In this document: in pieces, positions 1 to 10,114 of the stretch
Layout of the letters: the number at the start of each line of letters is the position of its first letter
How positions within the stretch are numbered: the first letter of the stretch is position 1
Assembly: GCA_001592805.2 (NCBI GenBank)
Contig: CP051142.1
Location: 3,100,001 to 3,164,000 of the forward strand
Source: Peltaster fructicola
Taxonomy: Eukaryota; Ascomycota; Dothideomycetes
Direction of reading: 5' to 3'
Length of the DNA: 64,000 nucleotides
Translations under genes and position numbers: made by a program
Notes under the pieces: generated by a model
What the model was told of the DNA's origin: nothing
Databases searched by the model: none
What the model saw: the letters and a program-made list of their open reading frames with translations, nothing else

Positions 1-1342
1 CAGGAGGCGCCTTTGGTGAGGCAGAGCGACGCTTAGCTTTTTGTTGTCTTCGTATGCGTTTCGCTTGTGCATCAACACCGGAAGAGGTATCTTCTCGAGT
101 TCTTGAGCTCGCACGACTTCCCTCGTCACTTATAGCAGCATGCAGCCGTTCACCGAGACGCTGTCTCCGGCGATCAATGGTGTCATGGTAGCTTGGTAGA
201 TCATGCTCGAGATCGACTAGACCAACGTAGGGACTCGGCTGATCGTTTGTGCTTTGTCGAGCATTCGGGTAGGAATAGAAGACGGCCGGAAACGGGATGG
301 TGACATGTGAAGGGCATCTCAGTGATGGCTTGCAGTCACCTCTGCCAAGCACACCGATCTGAGCGATGAAGTTCAGAGGTTTCGATGGTGTAGTGCTCAT
401 CCTGCCACGGAGGATAGACTCTTCGTATGAACCGACGAGTGTTGAATGGTGTAGAGGCGAATGCGATTCCGAGCCGGAAGGACGGCGTGAAGATAGTCCG
501 GGATGAGGAGGCGACGAGGCGAGTACATTATGCAGAGATCGTCGTGGCTGATGTGCTTGGTATGGATAAGTAGCCTCTTTTCTTAACTTTGGTATGTTGC
601 TGGGTTTTGTTTCGTTCAATGGTGAGGCGAGACGTGATAGGAGATGAGGTGAGAAAGTATGTCTTCTGCTCTTGTCAGGGCTTTGAGACGTACGGCGTGA
701 GAGTGGCGGCGGTGTATCGGGCCTCGATGACTGCACCAGAGGACTTGTAGGAGGCTGATATAGAAATGGATGTGTGACGGCTGTGCTCGAAGCTAGTCGG
801 TGGCGTGCGAATCGTTCAGGAGTTGATTGTAGCCTTCCCAGTCGTCTTTCATTCCACGCTTGCTGAAAGGTGGATGCAGAGAAGTCAGGATGCCAAGGTG
901 CGGGTGGTGAAGTCGAGAGCACAGTCTGCGAGTCTTGTGCATTCGAAGCACCTGAATCCCGCTCTCTGAAGTCTCCTCTGTGCAATGCAGACTTTGGTCG
1001 CTCGATCTGCATGCCCACTTCGAAGCTGCTCTGCCCTTGCTCACCAGTATTATCACCTGACTCTTTCGATCCTGCCCTCACCTGCCGCTCAACCTCAGGA
1101 CTTGTCGGTCGTGATCGATCACTCTTAATCCTGCGGATGATCTCTTGTCGATCTACTGCTGGGACTCGCGGCCCGCCAACAGGTGTCCTGGGACGGCCAG
1201 TGAAGTAGGGATTGAAGACCATGCTGGGACTCGTTCTTCCATTCGTCTCATGTGGCACAGGTGATTGTCGTCCGGCTTCATCTTGAGCAGGGCGATTCTG
1301 TTGTTGGCAGCTTGGGTCTGGACAGTCATCATAGACAGGCAT
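1..1342 (-). CDS. Atos-domain protein, 3' part beyond the window (partial)
   Basis: One uninterrupted frame runs from an ATG at 1342 to the left edge, about 447 residues, with the C-terminus missing. The N-terminal ~300 residues are Ser/Pro/Arg-rich and look disordered. They are followed by a block beginning LVGSYEESILRGRMS and continuing through IAQIGVLGRG, CPSHVTIPFPAVFYSY. This is the conserved core I recognise from the Atos (formerly FAM214/DUF4210) family. In animals these proteins are nuclear and transcription-linked; the fission yeast relative is annotated as involved in meiotic chromosome segregation. The segment after the core is basic (RIRRQQKAKRRSASP). The missing 3' part should hold the second conserved Atos block. 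The ATG was chosen because the frame upstream of it has no conserved sequence. The family call is fairly secure; the cellular role in this fungus is inference. Confidence 0.8.
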   Translation of the reverse strand, partial: MPVYDDCPDPSCQQQNRPAQDEAGRQSPVPHETNGRTSPSMVFNPYFTGRPRTPVGGPRVPAVDRQEIIRRIKSDRSRPTSPEVERQVRAGSKESGDNTGEQGQSSFEVGMQIERPKSALHRGDFRERDSGASNAQDSQTVLSTSPPAPWHPDFSASTFQQAWNERRLGRLQSTPERFARHRLASSTAVTHPFLYQPPTSPLVQSSRPDTPPPLSRRTSQSPDKSRRHTFSPHLLSRLASPLNETKPSNIPKLRKEATYPYQAHQPRRSLHNVLASSPPHPGLSSRRPSGSESHSPLHHSTLVGSYEESILRGRMSTTPSKPLNFIAQIGVLGRGDCKPSLRCPSHVTIPFPAVFYSYPNARQSTNDQPSPYVGLVDLEHDLPSYHDTIDRRRQRLGERLHAAISDEGSRASSRTREDTSSGVDAQAKRIRRQQKAKRRSASPKAPP

Positions 1343-2135
1343 CTTGACGTCCAGAATGCTTAGTCGAGCACTCTGGACGGAGTGATGGTCGGTGTGTAGT
1401 AATATGAGGTCAAGGTGAAGCAGATAAGGTGATGCTACCAGATATGTCAATCGTTCGGGTCGTCACGCTTCAGCAGCATTCTAGAGTCCAACATCGAGCA
1501 CGGAAGGAGGTGTGTGAGGCGTTATTACGTTGTGAAAGAGTGTGTGGGTTGTTGGCAACGCAAGGCAATTGAGTAATGACCAGTTTTAGATCCATGCAAC
1601 CGATTGCGTAGTGTTGTTGTACGGTCGAGCTTCAAGCTGTCATCTATTGCCGACACTGCCACTCTTTCGTCCGTTCTTACCTTTACAGCGACCTCTGCTT
1701 GAGACAATACAAAGAACAAAACAGTGGTATTTCGCCTTTGTACTCTTGTTTGCACATCAGTGTCACGACAGGCCAGTTTGTGTTCATCACGGTGCTCATC
1801 GTCGTTAGCCGACGTCGCGGGACTTTCTAACGCCAACAAGGAGTCATCTGACACCATCCGAAAACTTCTCGTTTCTTTTGTCACACAAATCGCTCGATGA
1901 AACTGCAGTAGGTGGTAAGTCGCACAGCTTGGCTCACATCATGAAGGTAAGAAGCATTCATGGAAGCTGGACTCCACTACATCGTCCAGGTTATGCCTCG
2001 ACAGCCTGGAGTGCTGTCGAACGGCATCAATGTTGCTCTTAATCAACCCTGAGATATCATACGGCATTACAACTGAGGTATACTGCTCTCCATTGTCCTT
2101 TCAAACACAGTTCTCTTCATCCACTTGTCCAGCTT
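1343..2135. other. Intergenic region, Atos gene 5' side
   Basis: This stretch lies between the start of the Atos gene and the stop of the GPR1-family gene (both minus strand). It should hold the 5' leader and promoter of the former and the 3' end of the latter. Short open frames occur on both strands, but none resembles a protein I know. I see no RNA gene or repeat. Confidence 0.5.
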
Positions 2136-3282
2136 TTAGACCTCTCCTCCTCTAGCCTTAGCTCTATCGCTGGCACCACGGATGATGTGTGTAAGATCGC
2201 CAACTGTGAATGCATCAGCATCGTCCTGAATCTCAAGAGCAAGACTCACCAGGAACCTGAAAGGGAAAATCAAGAGAAGCGAGCATGATTGCAACAAAGA
2301 TCCACCAGCCGAGAATATCGACGATGAAGGTGAGGGCGCCGCCAGCTACAATCAGTTGATCGTAAAGAGCAATATTGCCTATCATATTCTGTCAGCACCA
2401 GCATCTTGCAGCGAGACGATACTCGGCCTACCTTGAGCGAGCTGCCAATACGCACCAGCGAGACAGCCAAATGACGGAACCAAGAATGCGAAGATGAGGA
2501 AGAAGACGACGTTTGTCCTCAACGCGCAGATCATGTAGACGAAGCAAAGCACACCCATCCACAGCAGGAAGAATGCAAAGCTAGCCTGGAAGCCAACAGT
2601 CTTCAGGCCATCGGCGACTGATCCGGTGGTGCTGTACGCTCCGTAGGAGTTGTATGCCGGGATTAAGGTACCAGCGAACGTCAGCCAGAAGGCGCCAAAA
2701 GATCCAAAGACGACGAATGGGAAGGTGTTGCCAATGATCCACTATTACGCTCGTCAGTACAGCTTCTGAGATCCGGCGCTTGACATACCTCGCCAACGGC
2801 ACCCAGTATCATCAAGAGACCACCGAAGAACAGGTACGCTGCAGTAGATGCTGCACCACTACCACCAGCACCTCGCCAGCCCATGAGGTCGCATGACAAA
2901 GGCGTCAACGAGAGAAGGAAGCCACAAAGTGCACTATCATGTGTGTTAGTACAGCCATTGGTAGCTCCTCATCATGCTTACAGTGGAGTTGGGTTGCCGA
3001 ATGTCTTTCGAAGGTCGCCAGCGATGCGGTTCTGAGGGCTGAGGTACAGCTTCTCGAAAAGCTCCGGAGAGATGGACAAGCTTCCAGTGGTTCGGATCCT
3101 TCTCAATGCATCGTCAGCATCGATATCAGTATCGAGATGCTCGTGTCCTGGACAGAATCAGCTCAAGGGATCACCACGAAGCTCTTGCTATGTGTACTGC
3201 CGCTTCTGCTGAAGTCCTTCTCCGTTGGACCGTCAGGCTCGAGGTTACGATTGTTCTGCGTGGCGTTATATGTAGCAGACAT
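2136..3282 (-). CDS. GPR1/FUN34/YaaH family acetate-transporter-type membrane protein
   Basis: Six exons give about 300 residues. Introns lie at 3148-3197, 2934-2981, 2742-2788, 2379-2431 and 2204-2249, all GT-AG and 46-53 nt, and all keep the frame. The acidic, hydrophilic N-terminus leads to the family motif NPTPLALCGF (usual form NPxPLGL). Six hydrophobic segments follow, for example AAYLFFGGLLMILGAVGEW, FAFFLLWMGVLCFVYMICAL and LTFIVDILGWWIFVAIMLAS. Yeast Ato2/Ady2 and Aspergillus AcpA of this family carry acetate/proton or ammonium across the plasma membrane, so import of acetate or another short carboxylate is likely. The start ATG opens the only frame that fits the first donor site. 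The C-terminus (GDLTHIIRGASDRAKARGGEV) is cytosolic and basic. Family certain; substrate inferred. Confidence 0.9.
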
Positions 3283-4249
3283 GATGGTTGACGAAGAACT
3301 TCTCAACGAGGTGAAAGCTCTGAGACAAGTATGTCTTCGATTAAGGCTTCGCCGAAGACAGCGATGCAGCAGCTCCTCTCCTCTTTATGAAGGAAGATAC
3401 CAGGTACATGGCTCCGCGCAGGGGGGAGCCCGTCTTAGATCGAGACCAAGAGCATGATCATGTGTGACCCTATCATCGCGAGAAGAGAGGAGTATACGCG
3501 TCTGCTCATCGCCAGGGCGCTTCCATTTCTCCTTTCCTTGACTTGCTCGTTCAGGACGGAAAGTGACTGTCTCAATGCAGATCAACCTGGAGCTAAATTG
3601 AGTATTGACCAGGATCCGTGGTACATGAGACATGTTGTCTTTGTGCCATTGCACCGGCAGTGCTGTTCAGACTGAGCACTGCGACGAACAACCCAGCAGA
3701 TACTCAATCTCACATCCATGCTAGATCTCGATACTCGACGATGCACATACGACCTCGAGCACTGGTCGCGCAGCTGGCTCCGAGAGCTGTAGCTGGGATT
3801 AAGGTATGTGTGGCTGGCCGGACAGAAGGCATAGCTTTGGAGCCGCCGTTGATCATTGCGGAGAAGAAAGCTGGGGAACGACTCACTCATGAGGATCGCT
3901 TGGCAGATTCCAGTGCACTAGACGAGCGTTCGCTATGGTTCGAGCTATTAGGCTTCGCGAGGCGTATGTGCAGGGGAGTGCTCGTGTGATCTAGCATTGA
4001 GGTTCGAGCTCGCATGTATCTCAGCTAAACCGAGGGACAACATGACCAATCTCGATATGAAACATGATGGCATAGTCATTCGTATCAGTGCTCTTTCTGC
4101 TCCTTTCTTCGTCCGGATCGTGGTCTGTGTTGTTGCAATAGCTTCACGTACACCAAGCGCTTGTCAAATGGAGCATTGCTTCCGGCAGCCAGTCTCGGTT
4201 CATCGTTGTCTCATCGCTACGAACCACATGGACTTCCACTGTTCTGAAC
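3283..4249. other. Intergenic region between two minus-strand genes
   Basis: About 970 nt upstream of the GPR1-family start and downstream (3' side) of the ACBP stop. It contains several overlapping short open frames on both strands with unpatterned composition. I recognise no gene, repeat or RNA in it. Confidence 0.45.
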
Positions 4250-4636
4250 TCAAAGAGAGCCGTACTTCTCGACAAGCTTGTTCACCAGCTCAACGTACTG
4301 CTTTTGAGCGTCCTCAGCCGATGTTCCAGCCTGGTTGACCTTCTCCCAAGCAGATCTCTTCGCCTTGCCCTGTGGCCGTTGTCAGCTAGATGTTGGGGGT
4401 TGTCGCGATCGTGCTGTGTACCTTGAAGTCGAACATGCCTGCTGCCTCTGACTTCTCGAATGGTGGATCTTGTGTACCCTGCTTGTAGAGGCCGTATAGC
4501 TGCAATCATCAGTACCAGGCTTTGTTGCTTCGGCGAGCTTGCGTACCTCGAGAAGCTCATTGTCTGTTGGCTTGGCCTTGAGCTTGCGGCTTTGCTCAAC
4601 GGCCTGGGTAAACTCAGTGGTCTGTGTGGCAGGCAT
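4250..4636 (-). CDS. ACB1: Acyl-CoA-binding protein (ACBP)
   Basis: Three exons (introns 4500-4546 and 4370-4421) give about 95 residues, the usual length for a free-standing ACBP. The protein starts MPATQTTEFTQAVEQSRKLK and carries the hallmark core LYGLYKQGTQDPPF, where Tyr and Lys contact the acyl-CoA. It ends with KRSAWEKVNQAGTSAEDAQK and a helix YVELVNKLVEKYGSL. Four short helices are expected and no signal peptide is present. The protein binds long-chain acyl-CoA esters in the cytosol and delivers them to lipid synthesis and beta-oxidation. The lower-case alternatives (a membrane-tethered or multi-domain ACBP) are excluded by the length. Both introns are GT-AG and restore one frame. Confidence 0.94.
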
Positions 4637-4824
4637 TTCTAGTTTCTGACGAAGATGTTGTTGTTGTTTGAGAACAAAGTAGGCTGTCTCGCAGCCTGTT
4701 ATTCATTTCACAGCCCACTTCATGTGTGATCGCAACGTGGGGCAGATGACGCAAAGGCGTTGAGATAAGATGATGAAACACCAAACAAGACAAGGCCACT
4801 TTTCACATCACACTGATACAACAA

Positions 4825-5581
4825 CTACAGCTCATAGCCGGTCTTCTTGACAGCCTTCTTGTAGGCTTCAGTAGCCTCACAGTCTTTCACGAACTGCTCG
4901 ATGCGTGGCCACGTCCTGCCTTGAGTACCAAGCTCCCGGGCGATGATGAACGTGACGGAGAAATGCATAGCAATGTCTCCTGCTGTTGGCTCATCGCCGA
5001 ACAGGAACTTGCCCTTGCTCTTGTTGAGCTCAGCCTCGAACCAGTCGAAGTCCTTCTGCACATTTCCGCTCAGGCCTTCTTCGGTGGCTTTAAGATCACC
5101 ACCCTTCTGGAACCAACGCGCATATGTGATGGCCAACGCATGGGTCATGAAGGTACCCTCAGCTGCGTGTACCCATTGCAGTATCTGATAGCGCTTTGGA
5201 TCGCCTAGAGCTGCGAGGAAGCGATGCTCCTTGTCGTAAGTGTCGCAGAGGTATCTGAGCGATCTGTGAGCGAGACGTCTCGATATGAACCACATACTCA
5301 CTCTGTGATGTTGCCGCTCTCATAATAACTCTTGCCATCGTCAACTAGAGTTGGGAACTTGCCAAGACCTCCTGCCTTCTTCTCTGCATGGGACGTCAGC
5401 ACCGTGAACTCTTGCTACCTCATGCTACAATCAACTCAGACCACTTACTGAACTCTGGTGGTGCTACGCCATTGACCCGAGGTGAAAACTCGACTGCATA
5501 GTCGAGGTTGAGCTCATCTAGCAACCAAGCTGTACGGATGCAGCGACTAGCCTGGAGGAAGTAGAGTTGGATGTTAGGCAT
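4825..5581 (-). CDS. Glutathione S-transferase (Gtt1-like)
   Basis: Three exons (introns 5384-5448 and 5255-5301) encode about 214 residues. The N-terminal thioredoxin-like domain starts MPNIQLYFLQASRCIRTAWL. Its Ser in QASR is the candidate catalytic residue, and the domain contains LGKFPTLVDDGKSYYESGNI, the glutathione-binding loop with the cis-Pro and the acidic-Ser pair. The all-helical C-terminal domain includes GKFLFGDEPTAGDIAMHF, the usual N-capping region with Asp. It lacks the Ure2 prion-like extension. The length and the ending KTGYEL fit the fungal Gtt1-type class, which in yeast is associated with the ER membrane. It conjugates glutathione to electrophiles or reduces peroxides; the substrate cannot be read from the sequence. 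Confidence 0.9.
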
Positions 5582-6093
5582 GGTGTCGATGTGCAATATG
5601 CGGTGAAATGAGAAGTCAACCTACCCCTACAGTGATAGCTCCTTTAGTAGTACGTACACTGTGCTGGAAAACACAAATCGATGTAGTCTAGGTCATAGGC
5701 ATGACGTCTGAGCGTGTTGATCAGAGCTGGTGGGGACAGCTATTCCCGAAGGACTGCCCGTACTATGTGCTTCGTTGTCTCTATGCCTTCGATAGTCGTC
5801 CTAGCTGGTGCTTGACAAGTTCTACAAGTTACTTCTCGTTCGATGTGATCGCCTCTGTGACCAACGACGATCGTGCTTGGCTTCGTGTGTCTGTGGTGTG
5901 CGAGCGCAGAGGGTGGATGATATCTGGATGCGGCGTTGGGTAGCTTCTAGAACAAGTTGCAGAGAATATGAGGTAGAAGGAGAGAGTAAAAGGATGCGAG
6001 AGTCGATACCTCAAGCAAATGCCCGCCAAGATTGGTGACGAATGATTTGGACTTCATTGAGCCGCAACAACGACCTCGTGGTTATATCATCGA
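5582..6093. other. Intergenic region upstream of the GST gene
   Basis: About 510 nt holding the GST promoter and the 3' region of BMS1. No conserved coding frame, repeat or RNA gene was seen. Confidence 0.5.
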
Positions 6094-9000
6094 TCACCGC
6101 CTTGCACGCTTGCCTCCACCACCAGAAGCATCACCACCTGTCTTCCTCTTCCGACCTTCTTTCGACCAGAACGCATCTCGCTCCCTCTTCTCGCGCTCCT
6201 TACGCTTCTCCTCATTCTCAGCCACCTTGGCACGATACACATTCTTCCGCTCCTCTTGCTTGGCATGCCTCTTCTCGACCTTGTCCTTCCTGAGGGACAT
6301 GACCTGCTGCATCAGACGTCTCGCCTTCTTCTCCTCTGGATCCGTAACCACCACAGCTCGGCGCTGTACGTAGGTGTCACGCTTCTGTGGCTTCATCCGC
6401 ACGATCTGGCTCTTGAAGGGTAGGTCGGCTTGTAGCTTGCGTGGCACACGCAGCGGGTTGAAGTGACGCTCCTCTCGTTCAACCGGACGATAAGCTGAAT
6501 TGCGATCCTTTGGCGCTGAGATGCCTTCCTCATGGCGAACCTGACCTGTGAGACGCATGCCAGTCCAGGAATCAGCACCAGATTGTAGCAGGTTAGTCAC
6601 CGGATTGTAAAACCGCCGTGGTTTGACAGGATACCAAGCGCGAAGGAATATGATGTCGCTCATCAAGACCTTGTCCTCAAATGTTGCTCTGAAGCAGCCA
6701 TCCGGCTTGGCGAGTGCCTTCTTGATCTGTCCTCGGATGCCGCTGACAGTCTTGATGCTTGCGCCTTCGAATTTTGCGATCTCCAACGACGAGGCGAACA
6801 TGTCCTTGATGAAGGCGGTGTTCTTGAAGATCTTGTATGCGTGTCCGGTAAGTTTAAGCTTCTTGACGATCTCAGTGCCTTCGTCTACATTCAGAATCAC
6901 TCCAGTTGCAGCAATGCGGAAGCCTGGGTTCTTGTTACTGAAGCTCTGGACGCAACAAAAACCAGTGTTTGGTGCTGCCAGTGGCCCGTAGAACGTTCCA
7001 AAGCAGTATGCGTGTTCCTGGCTGTACTTGAGCAGACGATTGCGAGTCCGAGAGTCTGAGGTACTGTATAGTGGTGTAGACTGGAATCTTCGCCATCCCA
7101 AGCTGAAGATGAGTGGGTCATTAGTCTTGAGGATCTTCTTGTGCCAGCGATGCTTCTTGATGCGCACTTGTACAAAGCCCATGCGCTGCTCTGTCGCCTG
7201 CAGACCACCGATGAGCAGCGGATATCGTGGGTCGAAGTTGTCAATAAACTCGTACGGGACATTCTGGAGGATGATGCGAGCATAGGTGCCAGCTTTGTGA
7301 CCCTCAGCGCGGACTCGAGATGCTTCGTCCAAGAGCTCAAACTCTCGTCGATTGACGTCTTGCTGCTTCTGCAGCAGAGCCTTCTGTGATTCGTACCACT
7401 CGTCTTCGCCAAATTCGTCCTCTTCAGCTCGACCGTCTGCTTCTCTGTTCTTGTTCTTGGGATTGAGGAAGCCTTCTCGATCTTCTTCTTCGAAACGAAG
7501 TTTGAGCTCTTCCTTACGTCGTGCATTCTTCTCTCGCTCGGCGTCAAGGTCGGGTAGATCGTCCTCGTCATCACCATCACCCTCTTCGGCATCAGCTACA
7601 TGCTTCTCACCAGTCTCGAGATCTTCGAACTCTCCGTCTCCTTCATCGTCGCTGTCGCCTTCGATGGCTTCCGCGTTGGCGCCGGTGCCATGTGTTGAGG
7701 CAAATCGGTTTCGGAGGGCTTGGACGTGCTCCTCATTTGACCACTTCTCCTCCAGGGCAGCACGATCGAAAAGCGGTAGCAGACGGTCATCGTCATCGTT
7801 GCTCTGAGCTTTGCGTTCGAAGAGATCATCGTCCACAAGCTCGTCAGTCGTCGTGGAGATGTCCTCGCCCTTCCATTTTCTGATTACATCAGCAGCAGAT
7901 ATCATATCGTCATACATTATCCGTGCAAGCTCTGCGACACGATATGGCTGCTGCTTGCTCTTCAGCTCCTGCATACGTTCGGCCATCTTACTCTTCCAAC
8001 GAAGATCGCCATCGACATCCTCATCATCTGAGTCAAAATCGCCCTCATCCTCGAGGTCTTCCTGTTCAGACTGCGACGAAAGACTGCCAAGATCGCTGTC
8101 CGAGTCTGCAAACGCAACATCGCCTTCGACTTCGACATCTCGATCGACCTTGCCCAAGCTCTTAGGTGCTTGTTGTAACGCTTCCAGGTCTGCTTCGTCG
8201 TCGGAGTCAGCACTTGCGAAACCTTCGTCCTCTAGTGGCTCGTCCTGGTCAATCATGGTCGCCACTCGTTGGCTCCTTCGACCAGTATCCTGGACATCAT
8301 CGTCGATGTCATCAAGCTTGTCCCCATCTTCGAACAGCGCAATGCCTCGCTTCTCTTGTCCGAGCACTCGCTGACCAGTCTGCAGACCAACCATGAGTTG
8401 TTCGCCAAATCCTCTGTCGGCTTCTTCATCCTCAGCATCGAAGGTATTGCTCTTGACATCGATATACACTGCATCCTTGTCGATCAGGACGCCTCCAACA
8501 TCACTCATCGGAGCATAGATAATCTTCTGCTTGTCACCCAATCTTCTTCGCTTTTTCGTGACGCCTGCCTTCTCTTGTGCTTGTACGAAGTAAGGAGTCG
8601 GACAAGGATCAGGTAAGGATTCCACTGCCGAGACGCTGAGATCACCGAGGCCAGGTATGTGCACTTGTGCATCGTGAGAGGGAAAGTTGGTGCCACGCAA
8701 GTAACCATAGAGTGCGACAGTGCGATCGCATTTTGGGTCCGCTTCGATGGCTGTGGGAGGTGTGATATCCAGCATGCGATCTGCAAGAGCATAAGGGTGA
8801 CTGTTCCTCCAAATTAGTGGTCGCGGATTCTTCATGACTGAAAGGAATCGAGACAAGTTGAGGACCTCACGATCGGGATATCTGCCGTTGATGACTCCAG
8901 ACAGGTAGAATAGCTTCGCTCCTTGGTACAGCTCGCTCCAAAACCTGTGCTTCAGTCGTTTCTTCTGTGCCTTGAGAGTGTCCTGCTTTCTGAACAGATC

Positions 9001-9525
9001 GAGATGTGTCAGGATACCAAAGACGTTACCAGGCATTCCAGAGCTGGACAAGACAGATAGAAACTCCATTGTCTCCATCTCGAAGCCATAGTTGCCATCG
9101 ATCATCAGAAGAACAATATCCACAATCTTGGCCATATCAATAGCCGCTGCTAGACTGTCCGACGGTGACTCAATAAAGGTCAGTCGCCTCCTCTTTGCTG
9201 TCACGACTGTGATCGGTCCTGTGGGTTGTGTGATCGTCTGTTTTGTATACCTTCGAAGCAAGCTCTTGATCAATGTTGTTTTTCCCACGCCAGGAGGCCC
9301 AACAACACCGACGACCAGCGGCGGAGCTTCTTCTGGTAGCCTGTCGACCAGAGGCACATGTAGCTTCTTCTCGCGCACATCATGACTGCGTTTCGCCTGT
9401 CGGTCGAGTTTGCCGGGTGCTGAAAAGGCGAAGGCTTTCGGGTTTCGTTGACCAGGCTGTCGCTCCTTCTTGTCCTTTGTCTTTGACGGCCGATGCGGGC
9501 GATGTGCCTGATCCTCGCCGCCCAT
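6094..9525 (-). CDS. BMS1: Bms1, GTPase of the 90S pre-ribosome
   Basis: A single exon of 1143 residues, close to the usual size for Bms1. The order is as in the family: a Lys/Arg-rich N-terminus, a GTPase domain with P-loop GPPGVGKTTLIKSL around residues 77-90, the degenerate switch region (PSDSLAAAIDMAKIVDIVLL), the G4-type motif THLDLF, and a long acidic Asp/Glu/Ser-rich linker. A conserved C-terminal Tsr1/Bms1 block follows (YARIILQNVPYEFIDNFDP, then FRIAATGVILNVDEG, IRGQIKKALAKPDGCFRATF), and the tail is strongly basic. Bms1 works in the nucleolus with Rcl1 in early 18S rRNA processing and 40S assembly. The next gene upstream is divergent, with 260 nt between the starts. No frame break is visible over 3.4 kb. 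Confidence 0.97.
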   Translation of the reverse strand: MGGEDQAHRPHRPSKTKDKKERQPGQRNPKAFAFSAPGKLDRQAKRSHDVREKKLHVPLVDRLPEEAPPLVVGVVGPPGVGKTTLIKSLLRRYTKQTITQPTGPITVVTAKRRRLTFIESPSDSLAAAIDMAKIVDIVLLMIDGNYGFEMETMEFLSVLSSSGMPGNVFGILTHLDLFRKQDTLKAQKKRLKHRFWSELYQGAKLFYLSGVINGRYPDREVLNLSRFLSVMKNPRPLIWRNSHPYALADRMLDITPPTAIEADPKCDRTVALYGYLRGTNFPSHDAQVHIPGLGDLSVSAVESLPDPCPTPYFVQAQEKAGVTKKRRRLGDKQKIIYAPMSDVGGVLIDKDAVYIDVKSNTFDAEDEEADRGFGEQLMVGLQTGQRVLGQEKRGIALFEDGDKLDDIDDDVQDTGRRSQRVATMIDQDEPLEDEGFASADSDDEADLEALQQAPKSLGKVDRDVEVEGDVAFADSDSDLGSLSSQSEQEDLEDEGDFDSDDEDVDGDLRWKSKMAERMQELKSKQQPYRVAELARIMYDDMISAADVIRKWKGEDISTTTDELVDDDLFERKAQSNDDDDRLLPLFDRAALEEKWSNEEHVQALRNRFASTHGTGANAEAIEGDSDDEGDGEFEDLETGEKHVADAEEGDGDDEDDLPDLDAEREKNARRKEELKLRFEEEDREGFLNPKNKNREADGRAEEDEFGEDEWYESQKALLQKQQDVNRREFELLDEASRVRAEGHKAGTYARIILQNVPYEFIDNFDPRYPLLIGGLQATEQRMGFVQVRIKKHRWHKKILKTNDPLIFSLGWRRFQSTPLYSTSDSRTRNRLLKYSQEHAYCFGTFYGPLAAPNTGFCCVQSFSNKNPGFRIAATGVILNVDEGTEIVKKLKLTGHAYKIFKNTAFIKDMFASSLEIAKFEGASIKTVSGIRGQIKKALAKPDGCFRATFEDKVLMSDIIFLRAWYPVKPRRFYNPVTNLLQSGADSWTGMRLTGQVRHEEGISAPKDRNSAYRPVEREERHFNPLRVPRKLQADLPFKSQIVRMKPQKRDTYVQRRAVVVTDPEEKKARRLMQQVMSLRKDKVEKRHAKQEERKNVYRAKVAENEEKRKEREKRERDAFWSKEGRKRKTGGDASGGGGKRARR

Positions 9526-9785
9526 CCTGTGTTGCTGAGAGCCGTGGTCGTGTCGCCTCGGAAAGTCTGGGTCTGGAGATTCAAAATCTTTAGACGTGAT
9601 CTAATCTGATCAGATCAGTGGAGATTGTGGAGCTAAGCACGCCCGCCAGCCCACTGTCAGGCGACACCTGCACGTCATATTGCGTGCGTCTAGCCAGGCA
9701 GATGTTCTTGATCAGACGAAGCAGATCCTGCACCTCGATACTCTCATACTCAATCTCGTCGACAACCTTTACGAAAGCCAGCATC

Positions 9786-10092
9786 ATGACTCAAATCAAC
9801 GTAAGGGCCTGTACTGAGACAATGCAGCACAAACTCATAACAGCAGGTTTCACTCAAGGACGGCGGCAATGCCGAGCAGTTGGACCAGGCCAAGAAACAG
9901 GTCACTGATCAGGGCGGCAAGATCATCAACGAATTCAAGCTCATCAAGGGCTTCACGTAAGTAGAGGCCCATACCAGCCATCACAACGTCCTGACGATCA
10001 ACAGTGCAGAGTTTCCAGATGACAAGGTCCACACCCTACAGTCCAACGAGCATGTCAGTGTCGAGAACAACTCCGAAGTTAAGACTCAGTAG
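9786..10092 (+). CDS. Proteinase B inhibitor / inhibitor I9 domain protein (Pbi2-like)
   Basis: Three exons give about 70 residues; introns are 9801-9846 and 9957-10004. The product starts MTQIN-VSLKDGGNAEQLDQ, then KKQVTDQGGKIINEFKLIKG, and ends FPDDKVHTLQSNEHVSVENN plus SEVKTQ. This is the subtilisin-propeptide fold used by yeast Pbi2, a cytosolic inhibitor of vacuolar proteinase B that also takes part in vacuole fusion. The family's conserved G-G and IKGF positions are present, and the length matches Pbi2. The first coding exon holds only five codons. Its frame stays open upstream to earlier Met codons, but the short start matches the family. The first acceptor is a tandem CAGCAG, so a variant with one extra Gln is possible. 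Confidence 0.88.
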
Positions 10093-10114
10093 GCCATATA
10101 CACTTTATACATAA

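Noticed and set aside
7352-8374. Plus-strand Ser-rich frames of 151 and 187 codons
   Set aside because: They are the complement of the acidic Asp/Glu linker of BMS1.
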